DNA of 64,000 nucleotides from CAWIUB01 sp963839995 (lineage in GTDB: Bacteria > Actinomycetota > Actinomycetes > Mycobacteriales > Jatrophihabitantaceae), in the NCBI GenBank assembly GCA_963839995.1, contig CAWIXH010000017.1:62001-126000 (forward strand). Direction: 5' to 3'. Under the pieces are notes generated by a model. It worked only from the letters and a program-made list of their open reading frames with translations, was not told where the DNA came from and searched no databases. The translations under genes were made by a program, and so were the position numbers. Shown here piece after piece: positions 45,212 through 54,253 of this stretch. How positions within the stretch are numbered: the first letter of the stretch is position 1; each line of letters begins with the position of its first letter.

Positions 45212-46446
45212 CAGTCGCAGCCCCACCCGTTCGCGTGGCAGATCGCGACGGCCTTCGCGAACTCGGTCTCGTTGTCGAAGAAGCTCAGGTGCCCTGCCGC
45301 GTCGCCGTTGACGTAGAACAGCCACTTGCCCGGGGCCGGGTTGACAGCGGCTGTCATTGCCGCAGCGCCCGGGTTGTTGATCGGCGTCGGCGGCAGACCC
45401 TTGTGCAGGTAGGTGTTGTAGGGCGAATCGAGCTGCGAGTACGGCACGGCGGCCGGGTTCTTGCCCAGCAGTGCGGCGCCGTAGCGGCTCGTCGCGTCGA
45501 TCTTCAGCGGCGTGCGGGCGGCGAGCCGGTTGTAGATCACCTGGGCGACCTTGGCCCGGTCGGCGTCGAACTTCGCCTCACCCTCGACCATCGAGGCGAC
45601 GATCAGCGCCTGGTAGGGCGTGATCCGGCGCTGCTTGGCCATCGCTGCGAACTCGAGCTGACGGTCTTCGGAGACGAACTGCGCGGTCATCTGCTGCAGG
45701 GCATCGACTGGCGAGGTGTCCTGGTCGAACTCGTACGTGATGGGGTAGAGGAAGCCCTCCGCGTTGGAGGCTGCGGCGTTCCCCTGCCCGTATCCCTCGG
45801 GCAGCCCGAGGCTGCTGACGTTTGCGGCGGCGTTCTCGACCGCGGCGGGCTGCACCTTCAGCGTAGTGGCCAGCTTGGCGATGACGGCTTTCTCGGTCGT
45901 GCCCTCGGGGAAGGTGACCTTGACTACGAGGCGGCTTGCCGGGTCGAGTAGGAGCGCCAGAGCCTGCGCAGCTGGCATGTGCTCGCGCAGCCGGTACAGG
46001 CCGGGTTGGATCGAGGCCGCATCCGGGTTATTCGCAGCCGCGTCGGTGAACGCGCTGGCCGAGCGCACGACGCCGGCCTTCATCAGGGTGCCGGCGATCG
46101 TCGAGGTGCCATCGCCCGGGTTCACGCGCACGTGCACCTCACCCGTGCCGGAGCCCGTCCAATCCTTGGCCGCAAGTTGGTGGCTGAAGATCGGCCGGAC
46201 GAGTAGCCAGCCCGACACCGCGACGATGACCACGATCAGCAGCGCCCCCACGAGGACCAGCCGGTGCTTTGCCCGCCGCCGCTTGCGGACGACTGAGCGA
46301 TGCCGGGGCCGTTGCCCGGGTGGGGGGCCTACCGCGCGATAACCGAGATCTGCGTGGTGCGGCTGGTCCGGCGCGTGGTCTTCGCCGAAGAGCAGTGTGT
46401 GCGGATCTGCACTGTCGAGCGCTTCTGGGTGGTCCTGGACACCCAC
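45211..46446 (-). CDS. mltG: Endolytic peptidoglycan transglycosylase MltG
   Basis: MltG cuts nascent glycan strands and so sets their length. The 411 residues have a long, polar N-terminal tail (1-60), one membrane helix (about 62-84) and the YceG-like domain with the catalytic E288 in ASMVEGEAK. The GTG at 46446 has GGAGAG six bases upstream. It overlaps aroE by one base. Confidence 0.93.
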   Translation of the reverse strand: MGVQDHPEALDSADPHTLLFGEDHAPDQPHHADLGYRAVGPPPGQRPRHRSVVRKRRRAKHRLVLVGALLIVVIVAVSGWLLVRPIFSHQLAAKDWTGSGTGEVHVRVNPGDGTSTIAGTLMKAGVVRSASAFTDAAANNPDAASIQPGLYRLREHMPAAQALALLLDPASRLVVKVTFPEGTTEKAVIAKLATTLKVQPAAVENAAANVSSLGLPEGYGQGNAAASNAEGFLYPITYEFDQDTSPVDALQQMTAQFVSEDRQLEFAAMAKQRRITPYQALIVASMVEGEAKFDADRAKVAQVIYNRLAARTPLKIDATSRYGAALLGKNPAAVPYSQLDSPYNTYLHKGLPPTPINNPGAAAMTAAVNPAPGKWLFYVNGDAAGHLSFFDNETEFAKAVAICHANGWGCD

Positions 46447-46540
46447 GCGGGTCTCTCCGATCTTGCACGACTCAACGTGAACTTCGAATGACCGTACCCG
46501 CCTGGTCGGTCAGCTACCGGACGCGGCTGATGCAGCGGGC

Positions 46541-46963
46541 TCAGGAGCGGGCCTGCAGCCAGTGTTGCAGGATCTCCACCGCGGCCTCCTGATCGACGAC
46601 CGCGCGCCGGGCCTTCCCCCGGATGCCGCGCTGCGTGAGCCTACGCTGCGCCGATGTGGTCGTGAGCCGTTCGTCGACGAGTTCGACAGGTACCGGCCCA
46701 ATCCGATTACCCAGCGCATTCGCATAGTCACGCGCCATCACCGCGGACGGCCCTTCCCGGCCGGCCAGTGTCACTGGCAGGCCCACGACCACCCCCACGG
46801 CCTCGTGCTCGCGGACCAGCCGCGCCAGCTCCGCCAGATCCGCGCCGCCCTGGGCGTCGCGAGCGAGCGTCGCCAGCGGGGTGACCAGGATGCCGTTCGG
46901 GTCGCTGCGCGCGACGCCGACCCGCACTGTCCCGACATCGACTCCCAGCCAGACGCCGGTCAC
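46541..46963 (-). CDS. ruvX: Holliday junction resolvase-like protein / pre-16S rRNA nuclease
   Basis: The RNase H-fold protein of 140 residues has GVDVGTVRVGVA (7-18, with D9), VVVGLPVTLAGREG and DERLTTTSAQRRL, the acidic residues of the YqgF/RuvX active site. YqgF processes the 5' end of 16S rRNA in E. coli; junction cleavage is claimed for other members. The GTG at 46963 overlaps the alaS stop as GTGA. Confidence 0.92.
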   Translation of the reverse strand: MTGVWLGVDVGTVRVGVARSDPNGILVTPLATLARDAQGGADLAELARLVREHEAVGVVVGLPVTLAGREGPSAVMARDYANALGNRIGPVPVELVDERLTTTSAQRRLTQRGIRGKARRAVVDQEAAVEILQHWLQARS

Positions 46964-49674
46964 GGGTCGGCGTGGCCGCCGATCGCGGCCCGCACCGCGG
47001 CCAGCGCGTCGCCGAGCTTGGCCGCGTCGCCGCCTGCCCCCTGCGCCAGGTCGGCCTTGCCGCCGCCGCGCGCGCCCAGCACCGGCGCGAATGTCTGGAC
47101 GATATTGCCCGCCGAAAGCCCGCGTGCCCGACCGGCCTCGTTCACTGCGGCGACGAAGCTGGCTCCCCCGTTGGCTCCGGGGGACGCAAGCAGCACCACC
47201 GCCGGATCGGCCGGACGCAGCCGGGCGCGCACGTCGATGGCGAGTGCCCTCAGGTCATTCCCGACCAGGTCGGCCGGCGCTTCGGCGGCTACCAGCTGCA
47301 CACTGTTGACGTCCTCGGCTGCCGCGGCGAGGGTGCCCGCGCCCGCGCGCACCGAGGCAGTCCGCAGCCCGTGCAGCTCCTTCTCGGCGGCCTTGAGCCG
47401 TTCGAGCGCGGCAGCGATCCGCTCGGGCAGTTGGTCCGGCTGGGCCTTGAGCTCGCCGGCGAGCTGGTTCACCAGCACGTGTTCCCGGGCGAGGAACCGG
47501 AACGCGTCCAGACCTACCAGCGCGTCGACGCGGCGCACCCCCGCTCCGATGGATGCTTCGCCCAGCAGCTTGACCATCCCGATCACCGAGCTGCGCGGCA
47601 CATGCGTCCCTCCGCACAGTTCGCGGGAGTAGTCGCCGATCTCGACGATGCGCACCCGGTCGCCGTACTTCTCGCCGAACATGGCGATCGCGCCGATCCG
47701 CCGCGCCTCCTCCTGGTCGGTGACGAACCACCGGACCTCCAGGTCGCGGAGCAGCACTTCGTTGATCTCGTCCTCGACGTCGGTCAATACGCTGGGCGGT
47801 ACGGCCGACGGGGTGTTGAAGTCGAAGCGCAACCGGCCTGGCGCGTTGAGCGAGCCCGCCTGTGCCGCGGTGTCGCCGAGTGACCGGCGTAGCCCGGCGT
47901 GCAGCAGATGGGTGGCCGAGTGGCTGCGCGATACCGCGATCCGACGCTCGACGTCGACCAGGGCGAGTGCCGCATCGCCGGGCCGCACTTCGCCGCTGAT
48001 GATCTTGGCGCGGTGGGCGATCAGGCCCGGAAGCGGCGACTGCACATCGACGACCTGAAGCTCCGCCTCGTGGTCGGGGGCGTTGATCGCGATGCGCCCC
48101 CAGTCCGGCTCCTGACCGCCGCCCTCCGCGTAGAACGGGGTGACGTCCAGGACCAGCTCCACCTCGTCGCCCGCGCCCGCGCCGTCGACCAGGCCGCCGG
48201 GCCCGACCAGCGCGGCAACCCGCGACTCGCGGGTCACCTCCTGGTAGCCGGTGAACTCGCTGCGTCCGATCTCGAGCGCCGACCGCCACACGGAGGTGTC
48301 GACGTGACCGGTCTTCTTCGCCCTGGCGTCGTCCTTGGCCCGCTGCTGCTGTTCGCGCATCAGCCTGCGGAAGCCCGGCTCGTCGACCGTGACGCCGTGC
48401 TCCTGCGCCATCTCCAAGGTGAGCTCGATCGGAAAGCCGTAGGTGTCGTGAAGCTGGAACGCCTTGTCCCCAGACAGCTGCGCCCTGCCGGCCTGCTTCG
48501 TCTCCGCCACGGCCGTGTCAAAGATCGTCGTGCCCGCGCGCAAAGTGTGCAGGAACGTGTCCTCCTCAGCGTTCGCGTACGTCTGGATGCGGTCGAAGTC
48601 GCTGGCGACCTCCGGGTAGGACGGCGCCATGCAATCGCGCGCCACGGGCAGCAGCAGCGGCAGCGCCGGTTCGTGGAAGCCCAGCAGCCGCATCGAGCGC
48701 ACGGCTCGCCGCAGGATGCGGCGTAGCACGTAGCCGCGGCCCTCGTTCGACGGTGTGACGCCGTCGGAAATCAGCATGAGCCCGGTGCGGACATGGTCGG
48801 CGATGATCCGCAGCCGAACGTCGTCCGGATGCGACTGGCTCGCGGCGTGCCCGGACCGCGCCCCGTACCGCTTCCCGGTGAGCTCGGCGGCGCGGTCGAG
48901 GATGGGCCGCGTCTGGTCGATCTCGTACAGGTTGTCCACGCCCTGCAGGACCGCCGCAATGCGCTCCAGGCCCATGCCGGTGTCGATGTTCTTGGCCGGC
49001 AGGTCGCCGACGATGACGTAGTCGCCCTTGTGGGGGCCGGTGGACTCCCCACGCTCGTACTGCATGAACACGAGGTTCCAGAACTCCATGAAGCGGTCCT
49101 CGTCGACGGCCGGGCCTCCCTCCGGGCCGTACGCAGGGCCGCGATCGTAGAACAGCTCGCTGCAGGTGCCCGCCGGGCCAGGGATGCCCATGTCCCAGGT
49201 GTTGTCCGCCTTGCCGCGGCGCACGATGCGCGCGTCGGGCACGCCGATCAGCTTGTGCCAAATGTCGAACGCCTCGTCGTCGTCGAGGTAGATCGTCGGC
49301 CAGATGCGTTCGGGATCGAGGCCGTAGCCGCCGTCGTCGACCGACGTCGTCGACAGCTCCCAGGCGAGCTTGATCGCGCCTTCCTTGAAATAGTCGCCGA
49401 AGCTGAAGTTGCCGTTCATCTGGAAGAACGTGGCATGCCGCGTCGTCTTGCCGACCTCGTCAATGTCGAGTGTGCGCAGGCATTTCTGGACGCTCGTCGC
49501 GCGCTTGTACGGCGTGGTCTGCTGGCCGGTGAAGTACGGCACGAACTGGGCCATGCCCGCCACGACGAACAGCAGGTTTGGGTCGTCGAAGGGCAGCGGC
49601 AGGCTGGGGACGACGGTGTGGCCGTTCGCCTCGAAGAACGCCAGAAACCGTTGGCGGATCTCGGCCGTTCTCAC
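46960..49674 (-). CDS. alaS: Alanyl-tRNA synthetase
   Basis: AlaRS charges tRNA-Ala. The 904 residues include the class II catalytic core (TRHATFFQMNGNFSFGDYFKEGAI; GTCSELFYDRG), the editing domain with zinc/active-site motifs HSATHLLHAGL and CGGTH, and a C-terminal C-Ala domain. The GTG at 49674 overlaps the DUF6167 stop. Nothing appears missing. Confidence 0.96.
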   Translation of the reverse strand: MRTAEIRQRFLAFFEANGHTVVPSLPLPFDDPNLLFVVAGMAQFVPYFTGQQTTPYKRATSVQKCLRTLDIDEVGKTTRHATFFQMNGNFSFGDYFKEGAIKLAWELSTTSVDDGGYGLDPERIWPTIYLDDDEAFDIWHKLIGVPDARIVRRGKADNTWDMGIPGPAGTCSELFYDRGPAYGPEGGPAVDEDRFMEFWNLVFMQYERGESTGPHKGDYVIVGDLPAKNIDTGMGLERIAAVLQGVDNLYEIDQTRPILDRAAELTGKRYGARSGHAASQSHPDDVRLRIIADHVRTGLMLISDGVTPSNEGRGYVLRRILRRAVRSMRLLGFHEPALPLLLPVARDCMAPSYPEVASDFDRIQTYANAEEDTFLHTLRAGTTIFDTAVAETKQAGRAQLSGDKAFQLHDTYGFPIELTLEMAQEHGVTVDEPGFRRLMREQQQRAKDDARAKKTGHVDTSVWRSALEIGRSEFTGYQEVTRESRVAALVGPGGLVDGAGAGDEVELVLDVTPFYAEGGGQEPDWGRIAINAPDHEAELQVVDVQSPLPGLIAHRAKIISGEVRPGDAALALVDVERRIAVSRSHSATHLLHAGLRRSLGDTAAQAGSLNAPGRLRFDFNTPSAVPPSVLTDVEDEINEVLLRDLEVRWFVTDQEEARRIGAIAMFGEKYGDRVRIVEIGDYSRELCGGTHVPRSSVIGMVKLLGEASIGAGVRRVDALVGLDAFRFLAREHVLVNQLAGELKAQPDQLPERIAAALERLKAAEKELHGLRTASVRAGAGTLAAAAEDVNSVQLVAAEAPADLVGNDLRALAIDVRARLRPADPAVVLLASPGANGGASFVAAVNEAGRARGLSAGNIVQTFAPVLGARGGGKADLAQGAGGDAAKLGDALAAVRAAIGGHADP

Positions 49675-49916
49675 CGCCGTGGCCCGTCCAGCGTGCCGTC
49701 GAGGCCGGTGCCCTCGCGCAGTTGCGCCTCACGATCGGCCATCTCCTCACGCACGTCACCGACGAAGTCGCGCACGGCGTCGGTGAGGTTGCCCAGGCCG
49801 GTGGTCATGCTGTGCGCTATGCCCTGTGGCGACATGCGCTGCGCAGCGCGGGAGATCTTGCGCACGATCAGTGCGCCGATCGTGATCCCCATCGCCAGCC
49901 AAAACACCCTCTTCAT
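49671..49916 (-). CDS. DUF6167 family membrane-anchored protein
   Basis: An 81-residue protein with one N-terminal hydrophobic segment (about 4-19, VFWLAMGITIGALIV) followed by an amphipathic, charged helix. It is a small conserved actinobacterial protein found between DUF948 and alaS; no function is known. It overlaps both neighbours by 4 bp (ATGA, GTGA), so it is firmly part of the operon. Confidence 0.82.
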   Translation of the reverse strand: MKRVFWLAMGITIGALIVRKISRAAQRMSPQGIAHSMTTGLGNLTDAVRDFVGDVREEMADREAQLREGTGLDGTLDGPRR

Positions 49917-50308
49917 CGATTGCTCCGGCGATGCTTCCTCGCCTCACGCGCGGCCTCGGCGTCGCGTCGCTTCTCGACGGTCCTGCGCACGCCGTAGGTG
50001 AACGACGCCACCTTGATCAGCGGGCTGCCGACCGTGCTGGAGACGATGGACGTCAGCGCCGCCGCATTGTTGGTCATCGAGTTGACGTCCTTCGCGATGC
50101 CGTCGACCTGGTCGAGCTGGGCGTTGACGCCTTCCAGCGTTGTCCGCGCGTCGGCCAGCAGCGGCGCGGCACCCTCGTGTGTCTTGCGGATGGCGACGGT
50201 GGCTTCATCGAACGTGCGGCCGAGCTTGAGAAGCGGAATAGCCAGCAGCAGGACGAGCAGCACGAAGGCGCCGGCCGCGATCACCGCGGCGATCTCTCCA
50301 CCAGACAC
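49913..50308 (-). CDS. DUF948 family membrane protein
   Basis: The 131-residue protein has one N-terminal membrane helix (6-28), then a long helical region (30-90, DEATVAIRKTHEGAAPLLADARTTL) of the coiled-coil type seen in DUF948/YtxG general-stress-like proteins, and a basic C-terminus. Its function is not established. It starts 57 bp behind rarA and overlaps DUF6167 by ATGA. Confidence 0.82.
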   Translation of the reverse strand: MSGGEIAAVIAAGAFVLLVLLLAIPLLKLGRTFDEATVAIRKTHEGAAPLLADARTTLEGVNAQLDQVDGIAKDVNSMTNNAAALTSIVSSTVGSPLIKVASFTYGVRRTVEKRRDAEAAREARKHRRSNR

Positions 50309-50365
50309 CGGGCGTCTTCCTCTCTGCGCATCCGGTCGCGAGCACGACAGCGCGACCCTACCGGG

Positions 50366-51721
50366 TCAGCGCTCGGAGGGATCCTCGTTATCGGCGCCCC
50401 GGATGACCCTGCGGAGCGTGCCGAGCCGCTCGCCCAGCTCACGCTCCGCGCCGTGCCCGCTCGGCTGGTAATAGTCGCGCCCGACGAGGTCTTCCGGCGG
50501 ATACTGCTGGGCGACTACGCCTTCGGCGAGATCGTGCGGATAGCGGTAGGCCGGCCTGCGGTCAGCATCCGGGTGGTGGCCGTCGCGCAGGGCCAGTGGA
50601 ACCGGGCCGGCCGCGCCGCCGCGTACGTCGGCCTGCGCCGCGTTGATGGCCGCGACGACGGCGTTCGATTTCGGCGCCAACGCCAGATGGATCGTCGCCT
50701 GGGCGAGGTTGATGCGAGCTTCCGGCAACCCGATCAGCTGCACCGCCGCAGCCGCGGCGCTCGCGGCGAGCAGGGCCGTCGGGTCGGCCAGGCCGACGTC
50801 CTCGCTGGCATGGATCACCAGGCGCCGGGCGATGAATCGCGGGTCTTCTCCCGCCTCGATCATCCGGGCCAGGTAGTGCAGCGCGGCATCGGCATCGGAA
50901 CCCCGGATCGACTTGATGAACGCACTGATCACGTCATAGTGCTGGTCACCGTCTCGGTCGTAGCGCACGGCCGCGGTGTCTACGGCCTGCTCGAGTGTCG
51001 GCAGGTCTATCCCGGTCCGGCCGGCGGCCAGCGTGCTGCCTGCCGCGGCCTCGAGCGCATTCAGGGCCCGACGAGCGTCCCCGTCCGAGATTCGCAACAG
51101 GTGCGCGCGGGCGTCGTCGTCGAGGGTGACAACACCGCGCAGCCCACGTTCGTCGACGAGGGCGCGGTCGACGAGCAGGGAGATGGCGTCGTCGCCGAGC
51201 GGTTCGAGGGTGAGCAGCAGACTGCGCGACAGCAACGGCGACACCATGCTGAAGAACGGATTCTCCGTGGTCGCCGCCACGAGGGTGATGAGGCGTCCCT
51301 CGACGGCGGCGAGCAGTGAGTCCTGCTGGGTCTTGGAAAAGCGGTGGATCTCGTCGATAAACAGCACCGTCTGCGTGCCGCTGAAGCCCAGCTCGCGGCG
51401 GGCCCCGTCGATGACCGCGCGGACGTCCTTTACGCCCGCGTTGAGCGCGGACAGCTGCACGAAGTGGCGATTGGTCGCCGACGAGACGATCCGCGCAAGC
51501 GTGGTCTTGCCGCTGCCGGGCGGACCGTACAGGATGAGCGACATCGGCGCGTCGCCTTCGACCAGCCGGCGCAACGGGGAACCCGCGGCCAGCAGGTGAT
51601 CCTGGCCGACGACCTCGTCCAGGGTTCGCGGACGCATCTGGGCCGCCAGCGGTGCGTTCGCCTCCAACGCGTCGTCGGCAGCCTGATCGAACAGGGTCAC
51701 CCGGCCAGCGTAGGCACTCAT
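50366..51721 (-). CDS. rarA: Replication-associated recombination protein A (MgsA/RarA AAA+ ATPase)
   Basis: RarA acts at stalled replication forks. The 451 residues show Walker A GPPGSGKT (66-73), Walker B FIDEIHRF (121-128), sensor 1 TTENP and the C-terminal tetramer domain (HYDVISAFIKSIRGSDADAALHYLARM). The ATG at 51721 overlaps the vapC stop as ATGA; GTG at 51700 is an alternative start. In related genomes rarA precedes the alaS group, so vapBC was probably inserted upstream of it. Confidence 0.93.
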   Translation of the reverse strand: MSAYAGRVTLFDQAADDALEANAPLAAQMRPRTLDEVVGQDHLLAAGSPLRRLVEGDAPMSLILYGPPGSGKTTLARIVSSATNRHFVQLSALNAGVKDVRAVIDGARRELGFSGTQTVLFIDEIHRFSKTQQDSLLAAVEGRLITLVAATTENPFFSMVSPLLSRSLLLTLEPLGDDAISLLVDRALVDERGLRGVVTLDDDARAHLLRISDGDARRALNALEAAAGSTLAAGRTGIDLPTLEQAVDTAAVRYDRDGDQHYDVISAFIKSIRGSDADAALHYLARMIEAGEDPRFIARRLVIHASEDVGLADPTALLAASAAAAAVQLIGLPEARINLAQATIHLALAPKSNAVVAAINAAQADVRGGAAGPVPLALRDGHHPDADRRPAYRYPHDLAEGVVAQQYPPEDLVGRDYYQPSGHGAERELGERLGTLRRVIRGADNEDPSER

Positions 51722-52155
51722 TCGTCGAAGGGGTCTCGCACCGTGATCCCCGCGAACTTGCGGAAGTCACGGTCGTGGCTCCACATCGTCGAGATGCCGT
51801 GTTGGCGCATCAGCGCAACCAGATGGGTATCGGGCACCAGGTTGCCTCTGGGCTTGACGTCGTCAGCGATCCGTCGATAGACGGGCCAGAACCCGTCGAT
51901 CTCACCGACCTGTCGCACGTGCGGCCGGGAGACGAGTTGCTCGATGTTGTCCGCCGCGACGCTCGGACGCAGTGGTGCATCGAGCAACGTCGGGTGTGTG
52001 ACGATCCGGAGGTAGCTCAGCGCAACCGGCCACAGCAAGTAGACGAGATCGGGCCCCGCGGCGAACCGTTCCACTAGCGCGGTCGCCCTGGCATGGAACG
52101 GGCTTGCCTGGTGCGTCGCGTAAACCAGAACGTTGACGTCGAACGTCTCGCTCAT
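51718..52155 (-). CDS. vapC: VapC-type PIN-domain toxin
   Basis: PIN-domain RNases of VapBC systems cleave tRNA or rRNA until bound by VapB. The 145 residues have acidic active-site candidates D6 (FDVNVLVY), D109 (PDTHLVAL) and D128/D130 (SHDRDF). The Glu often found near residue 45 reads SYLRIVTHP here, as in some subfamilies. The ATG at 52155 overlaps the vapB stop (ATGA), the normal antitoxin-toxin arrangement. Confidence 0.88.
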   Translation of the reverse strand: MSETFDVNVLVYATHQASPFHARATALVERFAAGPDLVYLLWPVALSYLRIVTHPTLLDAPLRPSVAADNIEQLVSRPHVRQVGEIDGFWPVYRRIADDVKPRGNLVPDTHLVALMRQHGISTMWSHDRDFRKFAGITVRDPFDE

Positions 52156-52406
52156 TGCCCGCTCTTCGCGCGAGCGCTCAGCTCCCGCTCATCCAGGATG
52201 GCCCACACAGCGTCCATATCATCGAGATCCACTCGAGGACGCAAATCGGCTGTCGCCCAGCGCAGATCGACCGGCTTGGCCGCCTTAGCCGCGAGCGTGG
52301 GCGCCAGCAACTCGGAGACCAGCTGTCCCAAGGTCTTGTGCTCTTCGCGCTGGCGCCGCTTCAGCTCTCGCAAGATGTCGTCGTCGAGGTCGATCGTGGT
52401 TCGCAT
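52152..52406 (-). CDS. vapB: VapB-type ribbon-helix-helix antitoxin
   Basis: The N-terminal MRTTIDLDDDILRELKRRQR and LGQLVSELL (27-35) form a ribbon-helix-helix DNA-binding domain. The rest wraps the toxin (DLRPRVDLDDMDAVWAIL). The last residues, ELSARAKSGQ, are encoded by a 20-bp match to the end of the 67-bp intercistronic repeat, an odd origin for an antitoxin tail. Family members normally repress their own operon. Confidence 0.87.
   Translation of the reverse strand: MRTTIDLDDDILRELKRRQREEHKTLGQLVSELLAPTLAAKAAKPVDLRWATADLRPRVDLDDMDAVWAILDERELSARAKSGQ
52161..52180 (-). repeat. 20-bp partial copy C of the intercistronic repeat, inside vapB
   Basis: Positions 52161-52180 equal 34572-34591 of copy A base for base, in the same orientation and reading frame (Ser-Ala-Arg-Ala-Lys-Ser). 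It ends five bases before the vapC ATG. The rest of the 67-bp unit is absent. Confidence 0.75.
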
Positions 52407-52499
52407 ACATCAGATGCTAGCAGTTTGCGCATCAGATGATGCCCGCCCGGGGCTGGCGGGCACTCGGCAGGCGGCGCGTGGCTGCGGGATACTTGACGA

Positions 52500-52925
52500 A
52501 TGATCTCGACTGCTCTGGCACGGCAGCTACGCGACGGCGGGGTGCACTGGACGCCCGCGTCCGGCGATCGCTTCGTGGTGGCCGACCGGGACATGGATGA
52601 CGACGTCTTCGTGCTGGCCGATATGACCGTCGACCTCCAACGGCTACCCCATGGCGAGGTCATCGGCTTCACGGGGACGACGGAGTGGGCGCTGGACTCC
52701 GTGGAGCAGCAGCAGTCGGTCTGGCTGCCCAGCGAGTCCCAGCTACGGGAGCTGCTCAGCGAGACATTCCGCCGGCTGGTGCGCCGGGACGGCCGGTGGC
52801 GGGTGGAGATCGAGGTCACCGGACGCACGTTCGCTACCGAGCACTCCGACGCTGCCGAGGCGTACGGCCTGGCGCTGCTCTATCTGGTCACCGGGGCCGA
52901 GACCGGCACGCACGCCGCCGCCTGA
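52500..52925 (+). CDS. Conserved actinobacterial protein of unknown function
   Basis: A 141-residue acidic soluble protein beginning MISTALARQLRDGGVHWTP with a DRDMDDDVFVLADMTV core and a FTGTTEWALDSVEQ motif. Proteins of this type are widespread in actinobacteria and are sometimes labelled as pilus assembly-like without evidence. It has no signal peptide or membrane segment. It is divergent from vapBC and its 3' end is 52 bp from that of the acyl-CoA dehydrogenase gene. Confidence 0.75.
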   Translation: MISTALARQLRDGGVHWTPASGDRFVVADRDMDDDVFVLADMTVDLQRLPHGEVIGFTGTTEWALDSVEQQQSVWLPSESQLRELLSETFRRLVRRDGRWRVEIEVTGRTFATEHSDAAEAYGLALLYLVTGAETGTHAAA

Positions 52926-52977
52926 CGGGCGCTGGCGCCTCCGGGCTAGATCCGCTTCTGCCGCCCTGGCGCGACGG

Positions 52978-54162
52978 TCAGTCCAGGTGGCCGGCGATCT
53001 TGGTGTAGCCCCGCAGGAGGTCGCGAGAGATGATCAACCGCTGTATCTCGTCGGTGCCTTCGAAGATCCGCCACAGCCGGGCCTCGCGGTACCACCGCTC
53101 GATGGGCAGCTCGCGGGTATAGCCCATGCCGCCGTGGATCTGCAGCACCCGGTCGACGACGTGGTTGGCCATCGTGGCGCCGAGGAGTTTCGCCATCGAC
53201 GACGAGTGACGCGGGTCGCGTCCCTGGTCGACGGTCCACGCAGCGTGCAGCACCACCCAGCGTGCCGACTCGAGCTCCACCTCGGAGTCGGCAATCATCC
53301 ACTGGATAGCCTGGTTGGCGCCGATCGGCTTGCCGAACGTCTCCCGGGTGTTGGCGTAGTCGATCGCCATCTGCAACAGCCGCTCGGCCGCGCCCAAGGC
53401 CCTGGCCGGAATCAGATAACGCCCCTTGCCGATCCACTCCATGCCGAGCGTGAAGCCCTGGCCGATCTCCCCGAGGATGTTGCGGTTCGGCACCCGGACG
53501 TCCTTGAACACCAGGGACGCCGGGCCACCCTGGCCCATCGTCTGGATGAAGTGCGATGTCCAGCCCATCGACCGGTCGACGAGGAACGCGGTCGAGCCGC
53601 TGTGGGCACCCTTCTGCGGATCGGTCACCGCGATGACGATGGCGAAGTCAGCATCGTTGCCGCCGGTGATGAACGTCTTCTCGCCGTTGATGATCCAGTC
53701 GCCGTTGGTAGAGCTGCCGTCGCGGCGGGCACTGGTCTTGATGTTCGCAGCGTCCGATCCGGCACCGGGCTCGGTGATGGCGAAGCAGGACTTCCGGTCT
53801 CCCTCGATCGTGGGGATCAGGAACTCTTGCTTCTGCTCCTCGTTCGCGTAGAACAGGATGTTGTCGGCCTCGCCGCCGAAGCTGAACGGCACGAACGTGC
53901 GTCCCGTCTCGGTCCAGAGCAGCGCCTGTGTCACGGCGGGCAGATTCATCCCGCCGTAATCCGCGGGCGTCGACAGGCCCCAGAAGCCGAACTTCTTCGC
54001 CTTCAGCTGTATCTCACGCTGCTCGTCGAGTGTGATGCCGGTTTCGCCGCGGCGCTCACGTCGCAGCACCTCGGCCTCGCGGGACGCGACCTCGTTGATG
54101 ATGAAGTCGCGGGCCGTGTCGCGGATCGCCCTCTGTTCCTCGGACAGCGAGAAATCAATCAT
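52978..54162 (-). CDS. Acyl-CoA dehydrogenase
   Basis: A 394-residue FAD enzyme that introduces the alpha-beta double bond into acyl-CoA. Signatures are CFAITEPGAGSDAANIKT, WIINGEKTFITGG and QIHGGMGYTRELPIERWYREARLWRIFEGTDEIQ (two stretches); the catalytic Glu is E368 in FEGT. Chain-length preference cannot be told. It stands alone, so its electron acceptor ETF must be elsewhere. It is not coupled to the PfpI gene 91 bp upstream. Confidence 0.92.
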   Translation of the reverse strand: MIDFSLSEEQRAIRDTARDFIINEVASREAEVLRRERRGETGITLDEQREIQLKAKKFGFWGLSTPADYGGMNLPAVTQALLWTETGRTFVPFSFGGEADNILFYANEEQKQEFLIPTIEGDRKSCFAITEPGAGSDAANIKTSARRDGSSTNGDWIINGEKTFITGGNDADFAIVIAVTDPQKGAHSGSTAFLVDRSMGWTSHFIQTMGQGGPASLVFKDVRVPNRNILGEIGQGFTLGMEWIGKGRYLIPARALGAAERLLQMAIDYANTRETFGKPIGANQAIQWMIADSEVELESARWVVLHAAWTVDQGRDPRHSSSMAKLLGATMANHVVDRVLQIHGGMGYTRELPIERWYREARLWRIFEGTDEIQRLIISRDLLRGYTKIAGHLD

Positions 54163-54253
54163 GCCCGACAGTGTGCAGGACGGCTCCGCCGAAAACTAGA
54201 ATCTCGTTCGGTTCGGGTGGGCAGCATCACGTCACTGCGTGGCGTGCTCGTGG

